In this document: positions 41,624-50,970 of the stretch, piece after piece
Layout of the letters: each line of letters starts with the position of its first letter
Numbering within the stretch: the first letter of the stretch is position 1
From: Rhizobium sp.
GTDB lineage: Bacteria; Pseudomonadota; Alphaproteobacteria; Rhizobiales; Rhizobiaceae
Length of the DNA stretch: 64,000 bases
Direction: 5' to 3'
Assembly: GCA_019739215.1 (NCBI GenBank)
Contig: JAHHDR010000017.1
Location: 62,001-126,000, forward strand
The notes under the pieces: model-generated
What the model saw: the letters and a program-made list of their open reading frames with translations, nothing else
The model's database searches: none
Told to the model about the DNA's origin: nothing
Position numbers and translations under genes: made by a program

Positions 41624-44215
41624 TCAGCTATCCAGCATCTCGCGCACGGTCGTCGCCAGTTGCTTGAGCGAGAATGGCTTGGGCAGGAAGCCGAACTTCG
41701 AGCCTTCCGGCAGGTTTCTCGCGAAGGCATCTTCCGCAAAGCCGGAGACGAAGATGAATTTCATGTCCGGCCATTTCGCGCGGATTTCACCCAGCAGCGT
41801 CGGACCATCCATTTCCGGCATCACTACGTCGGAGACCACGATATCCACCTGGCCTTCGAGTTCCTCGAGGATGTCGAGCGCCTCGACCCCGGACCCGGCC
41901 TCGTGGACCGTGTAGCCGCGGGTCTCCAGCATTCGCTTTCCTCCGCGCCGCACCGCCTCCTCGTCCTCCACCAGCAGGACCACGGCCGAGTTGCCGGTCA
42001 GGTCGAGGTCGGCGACTTCGGCGGCGGGCTTGCTCTCGATCGCGGCCAGGGCGGTCTCGCCCCCCTCTTCGGCGGGCTGCTCGATGGGGATGTGGCGTGG
42101 CAGGAAGATATGAAAGACCGTTCCCTTGCCGACTTCGGAAACCGGAAAGACATAGCCGCCGGACTGTTTGATGATGCCATAGACCATGGACAGGCCCAGT
42201 CCGGTGCCCTTGCCGACATCCTTGGTGGTGAAGAAGGGTTCGAAGATCTTGTCCATGATGTCAGGCGCGATCCCGGTGCCGGTATCACTGACGTCGATCA
42301 GTACGAAATCCTCGGCCGGAAGGCCGCGAAAACCGAGCGCGGCGGCTTCCGAGGCCGCAATATTGCGGGTGCCGATCGTCAACGTGCCGCCTTCGGGCAT
42401 GGCGTCGCGGGCGTTGACCGAGAGATTGACCATCACCTGCTCGAACTGAGACAGGTCGGTCTTCACGGGCCATAGATCGCGGCCATAGTCGACCTCGAGC
42501 TTGACCTTGGTGCCGGACAGCATGCGGGCGACAAGCATGCGCAGGTCGCCGATCGCGTCGGTCAGGTTGATGACGGCCGGGCGCAGTGTCTGCTTGCGCG
42601 AGAAGGCGAGCAACTGCCGCACCAGCACGGCCGCGCGGTTGGCATTGCGCTTTATCTCCATGAGATCGGCAAAGGCAGAATCGGATTGCCGCGCCTGCAG
42701 GAGCAGATGGTCGGCCGAAAGCATGATGGCGGTCAGGACGTTGTTGAAGTCATGGGCGATGCCGCCGGCCAGCGTGCCCACCGCATTCATCTTCTGCGTC
42801 TGGGCCATCTGGCTTTCCAGCGCCTTCTGCTGCGTCGTTTCGACCGCATAGACGATGGCCGCCTCCTCCGGCGCCTCGTCGGCCTGGTCGATCACAGCGT
42901 TGACATAGAACCTGAAGGCACGGGCCTCGTCGGCGGGATGGCGGGAATCGACGGGCTCGATGTCGACCTTGCGATCTTTGGCCGCCGCAAGCGCCTCGTT
43001 CAGCTGGCCGCGGCCGTTGTCGTGGATGATCTGGTCGAGCCGGGCTTCTCCGCCATCCCGCGGCGCCAGGCCAGAGAACAGCTTCATGAACTGCGTGTTG
43101 GTCCGCAGGATGCGGCCCTCGCCGTCGACCGAGGCAATCGCCATCGGGGTGTTGTTGAAGAAGCGGTTGAAGCGTTGTGCGGCTGACGAATCGTCCTCGG
43201 CCGAGGCTTCGTCCTTCTGCCGCACCAGCACGATGGTGCGGCTTTCGCCGGGTGCACCATCCTTCGTGGACGAGACACGGTGAACGATGCGGACCGGAAG
43301 GCTCTGCCCGCCGGCCTTGCGGAAATCAAGATCGAGGGTCTCGGTCCTTGTCTGGCCGGGCTCGGGCTGGATCGCCTGGATGCGTGTCAGGCCCTCGCCG
43401 GCGGCGATGTCGCGGATCGTCATCGTGCCCGATTCGAACTTCGTGAGGTCGATGCCCAGCCATTCGGCCAGGGTCGCGTTCACATAGAAGATCTCCCCCT
43501 TGCGGCCGGCCGAGAAGAAACCGGCAGGCGCGTGGTCGAGATAGTCGATCGCGTTCTGCAATTCTCGGAAGAAGCGCTCCTGGTCGTCGCGCTCGGCGGA
43601 GATGTCGGCAAGCTGCCACAGGAAAAGTCCGGCTCCCGCCTCGTCCTCGAGCTTGATCGGTCGGGCGCGGAGCCGATACCAGAAGGCCTGCTGGGGCCCT
43701 GCATCGGAATGTCCCAGCGCGTGCGACAGGCGGAATTCCTCATGGCCGGTCTTGCCTTCCATAAGGCCGTTGGTCAGCCGATAGAGCGCTTCGGTGCTCT
43801 CGCGATTGCGCGACAGCAGCGTCTCGAGCGTCAGGATCTCGGCCGGACTGGCGCTTCCGGTCAGGCGCGCATAGGCGGCATTGGCGTAGATTACGCGGCC
43901 CTTGCGATCGGTGACGATCGTACCGTCGGGATGACCGTCCATGAAGGCGCGCGGGATGAGATCGGCGCGGTTCTGCGGCATGACTTCGACGAAGCCGATG
44001 ATGGCCGAGACCACGAAGAAGATGCCGGCCATGGCGAGCACGCCGAGAATGCCGAGCACGATCTCGTTGTCGAGGTCCTTCTGGAACCAGATGAAAGCCG
44101 CTGCCGACGCCACAAGCACCACGGCCAGCAGGACGACACGAACGACCAGCCCCGGCCGGTGGGCGTTCTCGACCGCCGGAACCTGATAGCCCGCCGCCTG
44201 TTTCAGATCTGTCAT
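41624..44215 (-). CDS. cckA: Cell-cycle hybrid histidine kinase CckA
   Basis: Two N-terminal TM segments, PAS region, [25 protein letters not shown]-terminal receiver [25 protein letters not shown]...[18 protein letters not shown]. Confidence 0.88.
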   Translation of the reverse strand: MTDLKQAAGYQVPAVENAHRPGLVVRVVLLAVVLVASAAAFIWFQKDLDNEIVLGILGVLAMAGIFFVVSAIIGFVEVMPQNRADLIPRAFMDGHPDGTIVTDRKGRVIYANAAYARLTGSASPAEILTLETLLSRNRESTEALYRLTNGLMEGKTGHEEFRLSHALGHSDAGPQQAFWYRLRARPIKLEDEAGAGLFLWQLADISAERDDQERFFRELQNAIDYLDHAPAGFFSAGRKGEIFYVNATLAEWLGIDLTKFESGTMTIRDIAAGEGLTRIQAIQPEPGQTRTETLDLDFRKAGGQSLPVRIVHRVSSTKDGAPGESRTIVLVRQKDEASAEDDSSAAQRFNRFFNNTPMAIASVDGEGRILRTNTQFMKLFSGLAPRDGGEARLDQIIHDNGRGQLNEALAAAKDRKVDIEPVDSRHPADEARAFRFYVNAVIDQADEAPEEAAIVYAVETTQQKALESQMAQTQKMNAVGTLAGGIAHDFNNVLTAIMLSADHLLLQARQSDSAFADLMEIKRNANRAAVLVRQLLAFSRKQTLRPAVINLTDAIGDLRMLVARMLSGTKVKLEVDYGRDLWPVKTDLSQFEQVMVNLSVNARDAMPEGGTLTIGTRNIAASEAAALGFRGLPAEDFVLIDVSDTGTGIAPDIMDKIFEPFFTTKDVGKGTGLGLSMVYGIIKQSGGYVFPVSEVGKGTVFHIFLPRHIPIEQPAEEGGETALAAIESKPAAEVADLDLTGNSAVVLLVEDEEAVRRGGKRMLETRGYTVHEAGSGVEALDILEELEGQVDIVVSDVVMPEMDGPTLLGEIRAKWPDMKFIFVSGFAEDAFARNLPEGSKFGFLPKPFSLKQLATTVREMLDS

Positions 44216-44432
44216 CGGTACCTCAATCCACAGCGAGACGACCCATCGCGCGACTCATTCCTTAGCAATTCGCAGGGCGGGTCAAAAGCGCCGGACGCCA
44301 TCTATTCACCGGTTAGCCCCCATTTCCGGGGGCATGACAAGTCTCGCGAAGGTTTCGGGACCGAAAGACCTTGCCAAGCCCGAAAAAAGCCGTCTATGAC
44401 CGGCAGGATCGTCACCCGAAAGGATGGTACTC

Positions 44433-45671
44433 ATGTTCGACGGATTGACACCGGACCTCGCGCCCCGGCTCGTCCTCGCCATCGGCGGCGTTGGCATCGC
44501 ATTCGTCGTGCTGATTCTCGTTCTCATCATCCTCAAGCGCCGCAACTCGCCGCTGTTCATCAAGGGCGGCAAGAGTCGCGAGCCGCGTCTGCTGGTGCTC
44601 GATGCCGCGGCCGTCGACCCCAAGCGTCGCCTGGTGCTGATCAGACGCGACGACGTCGAACATCTTATCATGATCGGTGGACCGACCGATATCGTCATCG
44701 AGAGCGGCATTACGGACCGGTCCAGGGCTGTGCCCCCTGCCCGCGCCCATACGACCGAAGATGCGTCTTCTATTTTGCCGAGCCTGGCATCACCGGTCGA
44801 GGCGCGACCCACGCCGATCGCGGCCGAGCGCAGGGCGGAGGCGGCACGTCCGGTTGCGGCAGCGCCGGCCGAACGCGCCGTGGCGCCGGCGGCGGATGCA
44901 CGCAGCACCACCGTGGCCGTGCCGGCAGCGACCCAGCCTGCCGTCCGGTCGGCACCGCCCGCAGTCGAGGTGGCCCGCAGGCCCGAGCCCGCGATTGAGC
45001 GCACCATCGAGCGGACCGCGACGGCGCGGCAGCCGGAAAACAAGGACGTATCGGCGATGGGCGCGGTTCTCTACGGCGAGGACCGTGAGCCGATGACGGG
45101 CGGCAGGCCTACTGCGCCAGCCGCGGGAACGCAGACGGTCCAGCCTGTCCCCCGTCGCATCGAAACCATCGAGCCGGTGCCCGGCCATGCGCGCCCCGAG
45201 CCTGGACAATCGGCGGCAGAGGCCATTCTTGACGCTGCCCGGAGCCGGGTCCTTCAGAACCATCCGTCCACGACCTCGACGGCTGCGCTGCCGGCGTCCG
45301 AGCGATCCGTCGCCCCCCCCATGGAATCTGCGCGCCGCGTCCAGTCGGCGCAACCGGCCGCTTCCGCATTGCCTGCAACATCTCAGAGCCCGCAACGAAA
45401 CCTGCCCCAGGTCGAGGCGTCGCGGCCGACGGATGTGGAGCCGAGCGACTTCGAAAAATTGCTCGAGGCCGAACTTGACGCCAATGGCGTGTTCGGAAGC
45501 CAATCGCCGCAGGTCCGGGGCGATACGCGGGTTACCAACGCCGCACCGGCCAACGCCGCGGCGCCGCCGGTCAGGGTCGCCCCTCCGATCAGCGGGGCCA
45601 CCGCAGACGTCACCTCCGAGGCGGAAGTCGCGCGGCTGCTCGGCGAGATCGCAATCAACCGCAAGCCCTGA
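44433..45671 (+). CDS. FliO-like flagellar biosynthesis protein with long Ala/Pro-rich tail
   Basis: Single TM IGGVGIAFVVLILVLIILKRR then FIKGGKSREPRLLVLDAAAVDPKRRLVLIRRDDVEHLIMIGGPTDIVIE. Confidence 0.7.
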   Translation: MFDGLTPDLAPRLVLAIGGVGIAFVVLILVLIILKRRNSPLFIKGGKSREPRLLVLDAAAVDPKRRLVLIRRDDVEHLIMIGGPTDIVIESGITDRSRAVPPARAHTTEDASSILPSLASPVEARPTPIAAERRAEAARPVAAAPAERAVAPAADARSTTVAVPAATQPAVRSAPPAVEVARRPEPAIERTIERTATARQPENKDVSAMGAVLYGEDREPMTGGRPTAPAAGTQTVQPVPRRIETIEPVPGHARPEPGQSAAEAILDAARSRVLQNHPSTTSTAALPASERSVAPPMESARRVQSAQPAASALPATSQSPQRNLPQVEASRPTDVEPSDFEKLLEAELDANGVFGSQSPQVRGDTRVTNAAPANAAAPPVRVAPPISGATADVTSEAEVARLLGEIAINRKP

Positions 45672-45725
45672 ACGGATTTACAATCGGCGCCACCTGCCCT
45701 AACCGTTAGCGGGGGAGGAGCCGCC

Positions 45726-46640
45726 ATGGAAAAGCACGTCATTGTCGCCGGTTCGCTGCATCACGACCTCGTGGTCAATGCCGAAAGGTTTCCGGTAGCG
45801 GACGAGTATGTCCTCGGCCATTCGCCGCGAACGATTCCCGGTGGCAAGGGCACCAACCAGGCGCTTGCCTCCGCGCGCTGCGGCGCGACCACCTGGCTGA
45901 CGGGTTGCGTCGGGGATGACGAGGCCGGCCGGAACATTGCCGCCCATCTGTCCGAAGCCGGCGTCAACGTCTCGCTGCTGCAGAGCGCGGTCGACGCGGC
46001 AACGGGCTCGAGCGTCGCCATCGTCAATGGCTTCGGCGATTTCGGCGCCGTGGTGATGGCCGGAGCAAATGCCGCCTTCGATGCGTCGAACGTCAAGCTT
46101 CCGCCCGAGAGTGGGCTGCTGCTGTTGCAGAACGAACTGTCCGAAGCGGCCAATATCACCCTCGCTAGGAAAGCGCGGGACGCCGCGGTCGACGTCGTTG
46201 TCAACGGATGTCCTTTCCGTGAGCCGGATCCAGAATTGCTGTCGCTGGCGGGTACCCTGATCCTTGGCCTGCACGAGGCCGAAGCGATGGTGGGTCATGC
46301 CTTCTCCAACGCGCGAATGGCGCTCGACGCCGCACAGTCGCTCTCCGAGCGGGTTCCACGGATCGTGGTTCTGCTCAGCGCGGGCGGCATGGTGCATGCC
46401 GAACCCGGTGGCCGGCCGGAATATCACCCGACCCGCGAGACCAAGCCGCAGTCCATGCACGGCGTGCTCGACTTCTTCGTCGGCGCCTTTGCCAGCCAGA
46501 TCGTTGGCGGTTCCGAGTTCGACGCGGCGGCTCACTACGCGCAATCGGCGGCGCTGCTCTTCATGACCACGCCGGTCGAGCGTCGCGACCTTATACGCGC
46601 GACGCAGATACGCGCCCGGCTTGGCGAAGACGACCGGTAA
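45726..46640 (+). CDS. PfkB family carbohydrate kinase (ribokinase-like)
   Basis: VIVAGSLHHDLVVNAERFPVADEYVLG, TIPGGKGTNQALASARCGA. Confidence 0.82.
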   Translation: MEKHVIVAGSLHHDLVVNAERFPVADEYVLGHSPRTIPGGKGTNQALASARCGATTWLTGCVGDDEAGRNIAAHLSEAGVNVSLLQSAVDAATGSSVAIVNGFGDFGAVVMAGANAAFDASNVKLPPESGLLLLQNELSEAANITLARKARDAAVDVVVNGCPFREPDPELLSLAGTLILGLHEAEAMVGHAFSNARMALDAAQSLSERVPRIVVLLSAGGMVHAEPGGRPEYHPTRETKPQSMHGVLDFFVGAFASQIVGGSEFDAAAHYAQSAALLFMTTPVERRDLIRATQIRARLGEDDR

Positions 46641-46659
46641 CGAACAGCCTACCTAACGA

Positions 46660-47088
46660 TCAGGCCATGAGCCGCGGGTATTCAATCGCCGGACACCGAT
46701 CCATGATCACGGTGATGCCCGCCGCTTCCGCCCGGCTCGCGGCCTCGTCATCCCGGACCGTGAGTTGCCCCCAGATCGTCTTGGGGCGTTCCGGCATTGC
46801 CAAGACCTCGTCGACAACCGACTGCAACTGATCGGCCGCGCGGAACACGTCGACCATGTCGACCGGTCCGGCGATGTCTGCGAGCGAGGCCACCACAGTC
46901 TTGCCGTGGATCGTCTTGCCGGCATGTCCGGGATTGATGGGGATGACGTCGTAGCCCTTTTCGACGAGAAATCGCAGCACGCCGTTGCTCGGCCGCGCCG
47001 GATTGGGCGATGCGCCCACCATGGCGATCCGCCGGGTGTCCTTCAGTATCTGCCGGATCAGGCCGGGCTCGTAGCTGTCATGGTTCAT
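46660..47088 (-). CDS. CoA-binding protein (YccU-like)
   Basis: TRRIAMVGASPNPARPSNGVLRFLVEKGYDVIPINPGHAGKTIHGKTVVASLADI. Confidence 0.88.
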   Translation of the reverse strand: MNHDSYEPGLIRQILKDTRRIAMVGASPNPARPSNGVLRFLVEKGYDVIPINPGHAGKTIHGKTVVASLADIAGPVDMVDVFRAADQLQSVVDEVLAMPERPKTIWGQLTVRDDEAASRAEAAGITVIMDRCPAIEYPRLMA

Positions 47089-47189
47089 CTGATGCCTCGC
47101 GGATCTGGCTGCAATGCGGTTCTTGCGAGCCGCCCACGCCTATGCCAATGCTAGTGCGTTCACGGCTGAAGTTGGGAGGACCGGCCCGA

Positions 47190-47507
47190 ATGTCAAGGTT
47201 GCTTGCCCTCGCGATCGTCCTGGCTGTGGCCACGCCGGTCGAAGCGATCTCGCGCTACTCCGCACTCCAGCTCAGTTGCGAGGAAATTTCGGCCATCATC
47301 CGGCGGGAAGGCGCGGCGATCTTCCGCTATCCCTCTCCGCGGCGGACCGGGCTCACGCTGTTCGACCGCTATGTCCGCAACAGCGGCTATTGCGCCCGGC
47401 ACCAGTCGCTGGAGAAGGTCTACATTCCCTCTGCCGGCGGCGAACAATGCCCGGTACAGCATTGCGTCAGCGTGCCCGGCAACTGCATCGGCGCCTTCTG
47501 CGACTAA
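47190..47507 (+). CDS. Small Cys-containing secreted hypothetical protein
   Basis: Signal peptide MSRLLALAIVLAVATPVEA; CARHQSLEKVYIPSAGGEQCPVQHCVSVPGNCIGAFCD. Confidence 0.6.
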   Translation: MSRLLALAIVLAVATPVEAISRYSALQLSCEEISAIIRREGAAIFRYPSPRRTGLTLFDRYVRNSGYCARHQSLEKVYIPSAGGEQCPVQHCVSVPGNCIGAFCD

Positions 47508-47526
47508 CCTGCCCGGCCCTTCGCCC

Positions 47527-47958
47527 TCACGGGGCCAGGACGACGTGCCCCTCCTTGTCGAGCGGAAAGAACGGGTTGAAGGCAATTTCCCAAAGATGGC
47601 CGTCGGGATCGGCAAAGTAGCCCGAGTAACCGCCCCAGAAAACCTTCGCCGGCGTCTTGGCGGGTGTCGCACCGCAGGAAAGCGCGAACTTGTAGACAGC
47701 ATCGACGCCGCGCTCGCTCGATACATTGTGGGCCAGCGCGACACCTGAAAATCCCTTCGGCGTATTCTCCACACCCGCATCATGGGCCAGCGCTTCGCGC
47801 GCGAAGAGGCCGAGCACCGTGCCCTTGAGCTGGATGAAGGTGACGGTCTCCTGGCTGGCCGGCGAGCGCTTCCAGCCAAGTTTCTCGTAGAAGGCGGTCG
47901 ATCTGGCCAAGTCGTCCACCCCCAATGTAACCAGTGAGATTCTAGGGTCGAGTGACAC
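47527..47958 (-). CDS. VOC (glyoxalase/bleomycin resistance) family protein
   Basis: LVTLGVDDLARSTAFYEKLGWKRS, GYFADPDGHLWEIAFNP. Confidence 0.88.
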   Translation of the reverse strand: MSLDPRISLVTLGVDDLARSTAFYEKLGWKRSPASQETVTFIQLKGTVLGLFAREALAHDAGVENTPKGFSGVALAHNVSSERGVDAVYKFALSCGATPAKTPAKVFWGGYSGYFADPDGHLWEIAFNPFFPLDKEGHVVLAP

Positions 47959-48260
47959 GGTTCGGCATCCTTGTTTCTGATTTGTTTACTTTATGTTTTT
48001 TATTCGTACCGCAATGCATCAATGACATCAATGGCTGAGATCAAGCCTTTTCACTTGCGCGAACAGAAAGGCAACGGCTTGACCATTCGATGGCACCAGC
48101 GCGGCATTCAGCTTCAGAGCACCTTTCACCCGAATAGGCTGCTCCATTGCGCGTGAAATCAGGCGACGCGCGCGAATCCGCTTGGAATTCCGCCGCAAGT
48201 CTGGTCAAGAGGAATCGTCATCTTTCCTGCCGGCACAGCCGGACAATCCCGGTTTCCCGA

Positions 48261-49103
48261 ATGCCTATCGACGTCGTCCTGCTGGTCCTCCTGGGTGCAT
48301 GCCTGCATGCGACCTGGAATGCCCTCGTCAAGTCGGGCACCGACAAGCAGCTCGACTCGACGATGGTGGCCCTGGGCGCCTCTGTCGCCTCGATCGTGGC
48401 GCTGCCCTTCGTGCCGATGCCCGCAATCGCGGCCTGGCCCTATATCGTGGCCTCCGTCTGCATTCACTTCACCTACTACCAACTCGTGGGCGCCGCCTAC
48501 AAGCATGGTGACATCGGGCTGGTCTATCCACTGATGCGCGGCGCGGCACCGCTGATCGTCGCGATCTCGACGACGGCCTTTCTCGGCGAGCACCTGACGC
48601 CGCTGATGTATGCCGGCATCGCCATCATATCAGGCGGGGTTCTGGCGCTTGCCTTCGAAGCGCGGGGCGGCGGCAGCACGGGACGCGCCGTCGGCGTGGC
48701 ACTGCTCAACGCGTTGGTCATATCGCTCTACACGTTCGTCGACGGCATCGGCGCGCGCGTCGCCGGACACCCGATTGCCTATACGCTTTGGATCTGCATC
48801 CTGCCGCCGATCCCGCTCTTTGCCTATGCGTTCGCCACGCGGGGGGTCGGCACGGTCACGCGCCACGTGCGTGCGACCTGGAAGCGCGGACTGCTCGGCG
48901 GCACCGGATCGGTCGCATCGTACGGACTGGCGCTCTATGCGATGACCAAGGCGCCGATCGCCGCCGTCGCGGCCTTGCGTGAAACGTCGATCCTGTTCGC
49001 GCTGCTGATTTCCGTGCTGATCCTGAAGGAGCGCGCCAGCCCCTGGCGCTATGTCGCCGGCGCGATCATCGCGGCGGGCGGCCTTGCGATGAAACTCGGC
49101 TAG
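48261..49103 (+). CDS. DMT/EamA family transporter
   Basis: LLGACLHATWNALVKSGTDK, multiple TM helices, LALYAMTKAPIAAVAALRETSILFALLISVLILKER. Confidence 0.8.
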   Translation: MPIDVVLLVLLGACLHATWNALVKSGTDKQLDSTMVALGASVASIVALPFVPMPAIAAWPYIVASVCIHFTYYQLVGAAYKHGDIGLVYPLMRGAAPLIVAISTTAFLGEHLTPLMYAGIAIISGGVLALAFEARGGGSTGRAVGVALLNALVISLYTFVDGIGARVAGHPIAYTLWICILPPIPLFAYAFATRGVGTVTRHVRATWKRGLLGGTGSVASYGLALYAMTKAPIAAVAALRETSILFALLISVLILKERASPWRYVAGAIIAAGGLAMKLG

Positions 49104-49166
49104 GAGCGACGCCCGAGCTTGCCTTCGCAGCATTGCACATCGCGTCGCAGAAGCTACAAGAGACAC

Positions 49167-49610
49167 ATGACCCCTGTTCTTACCGTCGAAGAAATCGAAG
49201 ATTTTCTCGCCCGCGAGTTCCCGCAGATCAACGCGGGCGGGCGGGTCTTCACCTGCGTCAGTGTTGCGCCCGGCACCGCGACGCTGCGGCTTCATCCCGA
49301 CGAGAGCCATCTGCGCCCGGGCGGAACGGTGTCCGGCCCTGCCCTTTTCGCGCTGGCGGACGTCGCCGCCTATGTCGCTCTGCTCGCCCATATCGGACCC
49401 GTGCCGCTGGCCCTGACCACCCAGCTCAACATCAATTTTCTCAACCGCGCCGATCCCGTGCCGCTCGACGGGGTCTGCCGGATCCTCAAGCTTGGCCGGT
49501 CGCTGGCCATGCTCGAGGTCTCGGTGGAACGAGCCGACACGCGGCAACTGATCGCCCATGCGACCACGACCTACTCGATCCCGCCGGCAAAAAATGATGC
49601 GGTAAAATAA
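49167..49610 (+). CDS. PaaI-type hotdog thioesterase
   Basis: LRPGGTVSGPALFALADVAAYVALLAHIGPVPLALTTQLNINFLN. Confidence 0.85.
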   Translation: MTPVLTVEEIEDFLAREFPQINAGGRVFTCVSVAPGTATLRLHPDESHLRPGGTVSGPALFALADVAAYVALLAHIGPVPLALTTQLNINFLNRADPVPLDGVCRILKLGRSLAMLEVSVERADTRQLIAHATTTYSIPPAKNDAVK

Positions 49611-49672
49611 TACCCCATGCATAAGTCATTGATTTAATTTATGTAATTTTTTTGGTGCCGAGATCGGCTTTC

Positions 49673-49701
49673 TTGACCTTCCGCCGTGCCTCACGTATAA
49701 G
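49673..49701 (+). promoter_or_regulatory. Predicted sigma70 promoter of rplM-rpsI
   Basis: TTGACC (49673-49678) N17 TATAAG (49696-49701). Confidence 0.65.
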
Positions 49702-49712
49702 CCCGCTCAGAT

Positions 49713-49740
49713 TGCCGCCCTTACGGGTGGCATTCTTTTT
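49713..49740 (+). terminator. Terminator-like hairpin in the rplM leader (candidate attenuator)
   Basis: TGCCGCCC-TTAC-GGGTGGCA followed by TTCTTTTT, downstream of the predicted promoter and ~90 nt upstream of the rplM ATG. Confidence 0.6.
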
Positions 49741-49829
49741 GGGGCGCCCAGGCGGCCCAATCCAAGCAACAAGAAACGCCTCCGTTCCGGCCTGCCGGGA
49801 TCGAGGATTGAGATTGAGAGCACAACATC

Positions 49830-50294
49830 ATGTCCACCTTCGTACAGAAGCCGGCGGAAGTTGAGAAGAAGTGGATCCTGATCGACGCCGAAGGGCTTGT
49901 CGTCGGACGCCTCGCTTCCATCATCGCCATGCGCCTCCGCGGCAAGCACAAGCCTACCTTTACCCCCCATGTCGATGACGGCGACAACGTGATCGTCGTC
50001 AATGCCGACAAGGTTGTCTTCACCGGCAAGAAATTCACCGACAAGAAGTTCTACTGGCACACCGGCTATCCGGGCGGCATCAAGGAGCGCACGATGCGCC
50101 AGACGCTCGAAGGCCGCTTCCCCGAGCGCGTGCTCGAGAAGGCCGTCGAACGCATGGTTCCGCGCGGTCCGCTCGGCCGTCGCCAGATGAAGAACCTCAA
50201 GGTCTATTCCGGCGCCACCCATCCGCATGAAGCCCAGCAGCCCGTCGCTCTCGACGTTGCCAAGCTCAATGCCAAGAACATCAAGCGAGGCTGA
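49830..50294 (+). CDS. rplM: 50S ribosomal protein L13
   Basis: [50 protein letters not shown]. Confidence 0.96.
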   Translation: MSTFVQKPAEVEKKWILIDAEGLVVGRLASIIAMRLRGKHKPTFTPHVDDGDNVIVVNADKVVFTGKKFTDKKFYWHTGYPGGIKERTMRQTLEGRFPERVLEKAVERMVPRGPLGRRQMKNLKVYSGATHPHEAQQPVALDVAKLNAKNIKRG

Positions 50295-50296
50295 TT

Positions 50297-50767
50297 ATGG
50301 CTGATCTTTCTTCCCTCAAGGACCTCGCCGGCGTGACGACCGAGTCCGCTGCTCCGGTTCATGTCCGCAAGGTCGATGCGCAGGGCCGTTCCTACGCCAC
50401 CGGCAAGCGCAAGGACGCGGTCGCCCGCGTCTGGGTCAAGGCCGGTTCCGGCCGGATCATGGTCAACGGCAAGGACTACTCGGCGTATTTCGCCCGTCCG
50501 GTGCTGCAGATGATCCTGCGCCAGCCGATGGTTGCAGCTTCGCGCGACACCCAGTTCGACATCGTCGCCACGGTTGCCGGCGGCGGTCTCTCCGGCCAGG
50601 CCGGTGCGGTTCGCCACGGCATTTCCAAGGCCATGACCTATTTCGAGCCGTCGCTCCGCGCCGTGCTCAAGAAGGGCGGCTTCCTGACGCGCGACAGCCG
50701 CGTGGTCGAGCGCAAGAAGTACGGTCGTGCCAAGGCACGTCGTTCCTTCCAGTTCTCGAAGCGCTGA
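50297..50767 (+). CDS. rpsI: 30S ribosomal protein S9
   Basis: [31 protein letters not shown]-terminal [18 protein letters not shown]. Confidence 0.96.
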   Translation: MADLSSLKDLAGVTTESAAPVHVRKVDAQGRSYATGKRKDAVARVWVKAGSGRIMVNGKDYSAYFARPVLQMILRQPMVAASRDTQFDIVATVAGGGLSGQAGAVRHGISKAMTYFEPSLRAVLKKGGFLTRDSRVVERKKYGRAKARRSFQFSKR

Positions 50768-50793
50768 TCGCTTCCGGACAATTCGGATTTTGG

Positions 50794-50826
50794 AAAGGCC
50801 GGGTCCCGCACCCGGCCTTTTTGTTT
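50794..50826 (+). terminator. Rho-independent terminator after rpsI
   Basis: aaaggccgggt-cccgc-acccggcctttttgt. Confidence 0.8.
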
Positions 50827-50970
50827 GTCTTTTTGGCCCGATAGGTGATGAAATGTCCTTTCCAGCCAAACATCGCATGCTTGCCGCAAGCTTCGGTTTA
50901 CTTCATTTGATTAAGACCGAATCGAACGCAGCCGTTCCGTGCCGCCATACGAACGAAGCGAGATGATGCA

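Noticed and set aside
43280-44998. 572 aa + strand ORF
   Set aside because: Antisense to cckA, then out-of-frame over the FliO-like gene
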